In this document: one piece after another, positions 5,635-8,880 of the stretch
Position numbering within the stretch: position 1 is the first letter of the stretch
How the letters are laid out: every line of letters starts with the position of its first letter
Assembly (NCBI GenBank): GCA_023271515.1
Contig: JALPXQ010000052.1
Span: 1-8,880, forward strand
Direction: 5' to 3'
DNA from: Dehalococcoidia bacterium
GTDB lineage: Bacteria > Chloroflexota > Dehalococcoidia > SZUA-161 > SpSt-899
DNA: 8,880 nucleotides
Translations under genes and position numbers: made by a program
The notes under the pieces: generated by a model
What the model was told of the DNA's origin: nothing
Database searches by the model: none
What the model saw: only the letters and a program-made list of their open reading frames with translations

Positions 5635-7416
5635 TCACCGGCGTCCAGCAACCGCCCCCTGAAGCAGATTCTGAATCTGTGCCGTCCGCCTGGAGAATAT
5701 CCCCCTCAGAATGGAAGTCCGTCCGCCGAGATAACGAAATCGCTTGTATCTGGATTTAACCAGCTTGGCGGGGGGTTGCGTCTGAATCTGAAGCAGCTCT
5801 CGGAGAATGAGATTCCGCAGTATTCGGGCGGCCTCCGCCGGGTCAGTATGAGCCCCACCTTCCGGCTCTGGAACCACAATGTCAGCCACTCCAAGCTGCT
5901 TACAGTCGGCTGCCGTCAGCCTTAAGGCTGAGGCAAGTTCCTCTGCCCTTTCGACATCCCTGAAGAAGATGGAGGCCGCTCTCTCGGGTGAGATCACCGA
6001 AAGGAAGGCATTTTCCATGATGAGAACCCGATCAGCGATACCGAGTGCCAGTGCTCCCTCGCTCCCCCCCTGTCCGATGATTACCGAAATAACTGGTGTC
6101 GGGATATCGGAGAGAAGAGCCATCGTAGAGGCAATGGCATTCCCGATCCCCCTTTCCTCCGATTCCGCTCCCGGATAGGCGCCAGGGGTATCAACAAGAT
6201 TTATCAGGGGCAAATCGAACTTGGCTGCCAGCCTCATGGCGCGCTGTGCCTTGCGAAAGCCCTCCGGTGCAGTGTGCCCTTCGTTGCGGTCGCGCTGTTG
6301 CCCGATGATCACCACGGCCTCTCCTCCAAGCTCAGCCAGCCCGCACACGATGGCTGGATCATCACTGTAGGAGCGGTCGCCATGAATCTCAATGAAGTTT
6401 GAGGTGATCCGGGTAATATAGTCCATCGAGGTGGGCCGCTGCGCATGACGGGCTAATTGAACAGCTTCCCAGGCCTGCTCCTGCGGATGAGTGGGGGCAA
6501 GATACGGGCGTACCTTTTTCTTCATCCCCAGTCGGTACCGGGAACTGAGCAGATCCAGGGTGATGGAGATCAGATGGCGAAGCCGGGTCCGATCAACGAT
6601 CTGGTCCACCAGCCCATGCTCCAGATGCGATTCTGTGGTATGCCCCATCTCTGTGGGTGAGGTCTCCTGCGTCTCTCCCGTAACGCGTAAGGGGGCAAAT
6701 CCAATCATAGCCCTGGGCTCGGCGATAATGAGGTCGCCGAGATTGGCGAAGCTGGCATAAACCTCACCTGTGGTGGGATGAGTTAAGACCGAGATATGTG
6801 GCAAGCGACGAGCTTGCAGCTTTCTTGCGGCGGCCACCGTCCTGGCCATCTGCATCAGGGAGAGAACCCCCTCCTCAATTCTAGCGCCACCCGATGAAAC
6901 CACGGTAACCACGGGGAGCTTCCTTCTTGCTGCTATCTCAAATGCCTTAGCTATTCGATCACCCACCACTATACCCATGTTACCGCCAAGGAACCCAAAG
7001 TCAAGCACTGCCAGTACCACGGGATTGCCGCCGATGGTACAAGTGCCGGTAACCACTGCCTCGGAGAGCCCGGTCCTTTCCTGGGCCTCACGTATGCGCT
7101 GCTGGTAAGCGACATTACCCAAAAGGCGAGATGGTTCTGCTGCGGTCACCGTCTGATCAAGTCCCTGGAAGCTTCCCGGGTCAACCAGAAGGTATATCCG
7201 TTCCCATGCCGAAAGACTGTGATGGAAGCGGCACACCTGACAGACCCGATAGTGCTGATACAACTCAGAGCGAGAGAGATCGGTCCCACAGGAGAAGCAC
7301 TGCGCTTCCTCTTCCGGCACCTCCTTCGGGGGCTTCAGGAAGACAGTCTTGGGCCTCTTTCGGCGTAACCTCTCGCGTTCTGCCAGATAAGCGGTATAGG
7401 AGACAACTTCTTTCAT
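5635..7416 (-). CDS. accDA: Acetyl-CoA carboxylase carboxyltransferase, fused beta-alpha (AccD-AccA) chain
   Basis: A single 593-residue chain carries both carboxyltransferase subunits, which move CO2 from carboxybiotin-BCCP to acetyl-CoA to make malonyl-CoA for fatty acids. The beta half (about 1-300) has the zinc ribbon C40, C43, C59, C62, then DFGFLGGNMG and SSGGARIEEG (oxyanion glycines G176-G177). The alpha half (about 325-593) has HGDR (345-348), DTPGAYPGAESEERG from D409 and GQGGSEGALALG with G450-G451. The long N-terminal helical part of separate AccA proteins is missing, replaced by a linker of about 30 residues. The C-terminus ends in a basic tail of about 40 residues. ATG 7416 overlaps the upstream stop as ATGA and has AAGGGGAG before it; an ATG nine codons upstream (7443) is less likely. 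Biotin carboxylase and BCCP genes are not in the window. Confidence 0.93.
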   Translation of the reverse strand: MKEVVSYTAYLAERERLRRKRPKTVFLKPPKEVPEEEAQCFSCGTDLSRSELYQHYRVCQVCRFHHSLSAWERIYLLVDPGSFQGLDQTVTAAEPSRLLGNVAYQQRIREAQERTGLSEAVVTGTCTIGGNPVVLAVLDFGFLGGNMGIVVGDRIAKAFEIAARRKLPVVTVVSSGGARIEEGVLSLMQMARTVAAARKLQARRLPHISVLTHPTTGEVYASFANLGDLIIAEPRAMIGFAPLRVTGETQETSPTEMGHTTESHLEHGLVDQIVDRTRLRHLISITLDLLSSRYRLGMKKKVRPYLAPTHPQEQAWEAVQLARHAQRPTSMDYITRITSNFIEIHGDRSYSDDPAIVCGLAELGGEAVVIIGQQRDRNEGHTAPEGFRKAQRAMRLAAKFDLPLINLVDTPGAYPGAESEERGIGNAIASTMALLSDIPTPVISVIIGQGGSEGALALGIADRVLIMENAFLSVISPERAASIFFRDVERAEELASALRLTAADCKQLGVADIVVPEPEGGAHTDPAEAARILRNLILRELLQIQTQPPAKLVKSRYKRFRYLGGRTSILRGIFSRRTAQIQNLLQGAVAGRR

Positions 7417-8880
7417 GGCTCCCCTTCCCAGGGTCTTGCGCATTCCCTGGATTCAACTAGCCCTTCCCCCTCCAGTTGCTCCATAAGCCTGGCTGCTCGC
7501 GGATAGCCGATACGAAGTCTCCGCTGCAGAAGAGAGGCGGAAATGTGGCCGGACTCCTCACATAACTGTCTTGCCTTTTCCAGGAAAGGATCCAGATCCA
7601 GTTGTTCGACGGACAAAGAAGAAAACTGTTGAGCCACACGATCAAACGACTGCGGGAGGTTTTTCTCCCCCCACTTTCTCCAGAAGGCGACCACCCGGTC
7701 CATCTCCTCGTCGGAGACAAAACACCCCCGCAAACGCTTTGGTTTATGGGCATCAGGAGATAGATAGAGCATGTCACCCCGACCCAGGAGCTTCTCGGCC
7801 CCGATGCTATCGAGAATGGTGCGCGAATCAACGGCTGAGACCACCGCGAAGCTGATGCGGGTGGGGAAATTGGCCTTGATCAGCCCGGTAATAACATCAA
7901 CCGACGGCCGTTGTGTGGCCACAACGAGGTGAATCCCGGTAGCCCGGGACAGTTGAGCCAGGCGGCAGATCAGGGGTTCGACCACGTCTGGAGCAGTCAT
8001 CATTAGATCCGCAAGCTCATCGATGATCACTACGATGTAGGGCAGTGGCTCAGCCACCTTGGGACTGCGGTTGTAAGTATCGATATTACGAACCCCGAGG
8101 GAGGCGAATTTGCGATAGCGATGATCCATCTCCAGGGTTACGCGGCGCAATGTTTCAATCGCCCTATCGATCTCCACTACCACCGGAGTTATAAGGTGTG
8201 GGATGCCATTGAAGGTTATCATCTCCACTCGCTTGGGGTCGATGAGAACCAGCCGCACCTCAGCAGGTGTGGCCTGCATCAGGAGACCGGTGATAATGCA
8301 GTTAAGGCAGACCGTTTTGCCACTCCCGGTAGCCCCGGCGATGAGGATATGAGGCATCTTGGCGATATCAGCGATAACTGGCTCCCCGGCAGCACCCTGT
8401 CCCAGGGCCACCACCAACCGGGATTTGGTCCGGGCTTTGTGAAAAGCCGGGCTTTCGATAACGCTGCGCAAGGAGACTAGAGCGGTACTGATGTTGGGGA
8501 CCTCGATCCCCACCAGCGGCTTCCCCGGAACTGGGGCCTCGATACGCACGTGGGTGACTGCCAAAACCAGGGCCAAATCATTGGCCAGGGAGGTGATGCG
8601 ATCTACCTTGACCCTGGTTTTGGATACCTCCTCGAGGTGAACCCTGGGATTGCCATTCTTGTCCAGTTTGGGCTTGCCATTCTGATCCTTCTCCACCACT
8701 CTTCGGTACCGGCGAATCCAACCGGGCTCGACGCCAAACTGAGTCACCGATGGGCCTGGATTCACCTGCACCACCTTAACCTCTACCCCATAACTGGCCA
8801 GTGCCTCCTCAATCAACTCAGCACGCTCGGCATCATTTCCTCGCGCGAAGCTAGCTTTTGGGGCCTCATCCAGCAGTTGG
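7413..8880 (-). CDS. ftsK: FtsK/SpoIIIE DNA translocase, C-terminal part (5' partial)
   Basis: The hexameric membrane-anchored motor that pumps chromosome DNA through the closing division septum. The frame stays open to the right edge, giving 488 residues; TTG 8816 is internal, because the residues before it (QLLDEAPKASFARGNDAERA) fit the linker before the alpha domain. Counting from the first whole codon (8879), the alpha domain begins near 22 with VQVNPGPSVTQFGVEPG. The Walker A motif GATGSGKT is at 182-189 and the Walker B motif is IIDELAD with D287 and E288. TQRPSVDVITG lies near 322-332. The gamma winged helix that reads KOPS-type polarity sites is at about 433-481 (ISASLLQRRLRIGYPRAARL). 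The N-terminal membrane segments are outside the window. An alpha-domain insertion near 65-78 holds two D.NG.P units. The stop overlaps the start of accDA by four bases. Confidence 0.93.
   Translation of the reverse strand, partial: QLLDEAPKASFARGNDAERAELIEEALASYGVEVKVVQVNPGPSVTQFGVEPGWIRRYRRVVEKDQNGKPKLDKNGNPRVHLEEVSKTRVKVDRITSLANDLALVLAVTHVRIEAPVPGKPLVGIEVPNISTALVSLRSVIESPAFHKARTKSRLVVALGQGAAGEPVIADIAKMPHILIAGATGSGKTVCLNCIITGLLMQATPAEVRLVLIDPKRVEMITFNGIPHLITPVVVEIDRAIETLRRVTLEMDHRYRKFASLGVRNIDTYNRSPKVAEPLPYIVVIIDELADLMMTAPDVVEPLICRLAQLSRATGIHLVVATQRPSVDVITGLIKANFPTRISFAVVSAVDSRTILDSIGAEKLLGRGDMLYLSPDAHKPKRLRGCFVSDEEMDRVVAFWRKWGEKNLPQSFDRVAQQFSSLSVEQLDLDPFLEKARQLCEESGHISASLLQRRLRIGYPRAARLMEQLEGEGLVESRECARPWEGEP

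Noticed and set aside
7571..8480. Plus-strand frames of 94 and 119 codons opposite FtsK
   Set aside because: Antisense shadows of a well-conserved FtsK motor domain, with no start signal.

Overview
The window reads as bacterial chromosome with housekeeping content, most plausibly from an uncultured anaerobe. A Chloroflexota (Dehalococcoidia-like) source is my best guess. It rests on the fused AccD-AccA carboxyltransferase, the FtsK form and the metallo-hydrolase style, all recalled from family knowledge, so it is tentative. I see no tRNA, rRNA, CRISPR array, transposase, integrase or phage gene. I find no clearly new defence or biosynthetic system. The interesting points are gene junctions, regulatory DNA and one repeat-derived gene end.

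Layout. 1-2041, plus strand: the last 78 codons of a DinG/XPD-type helicase; a metallo-beta-lactamase-fold hydrolase whose start lies inside the helicase tail and which lacks the usual N-terminal strands; then, after 26 bp, a membrane protein with two Gate (nucleoside-recognition/SpmAB-like) domains. 2067-4142, minus strand: an ABC1/UbiB atypical kinase preceded in its operon by a 100-residue phasin-like coiled-coil protein. 4143-4291: a divergent control region with a fully consensus sigma-70 promoter for the coiled-coil/kinase operon, a perfect 14-base inverted repeat over its start point, and an extended -10 promoter for the rightward gene. 4292-5554, plus strand: a GT-B-fold (GT4-like) glycosyltransferase, probably translated from a leaderless or near-leaderless mRNA, whose 3' end runs into a heptamer-repeat tract. 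5635-8880, minus strand: an FtsK/SpoIIIE translocase (start beyond the right edge) overlapping by four bases (ATGA) a single-chain AccD-AccA acetyl-CoA carboxylase carboxyltransferase.

How it fits together. FtsK and AccDA are co-transcribed and translationally coupled, which ties DNA clearance at the division site to malonyl-CoA supply for membrane lipids; the functional link is inference. The kinase and coiled-coil pair look like a self-contained membrane-associated unit with its own strong promoter. No stretch longer than 300 bases is without a gene.
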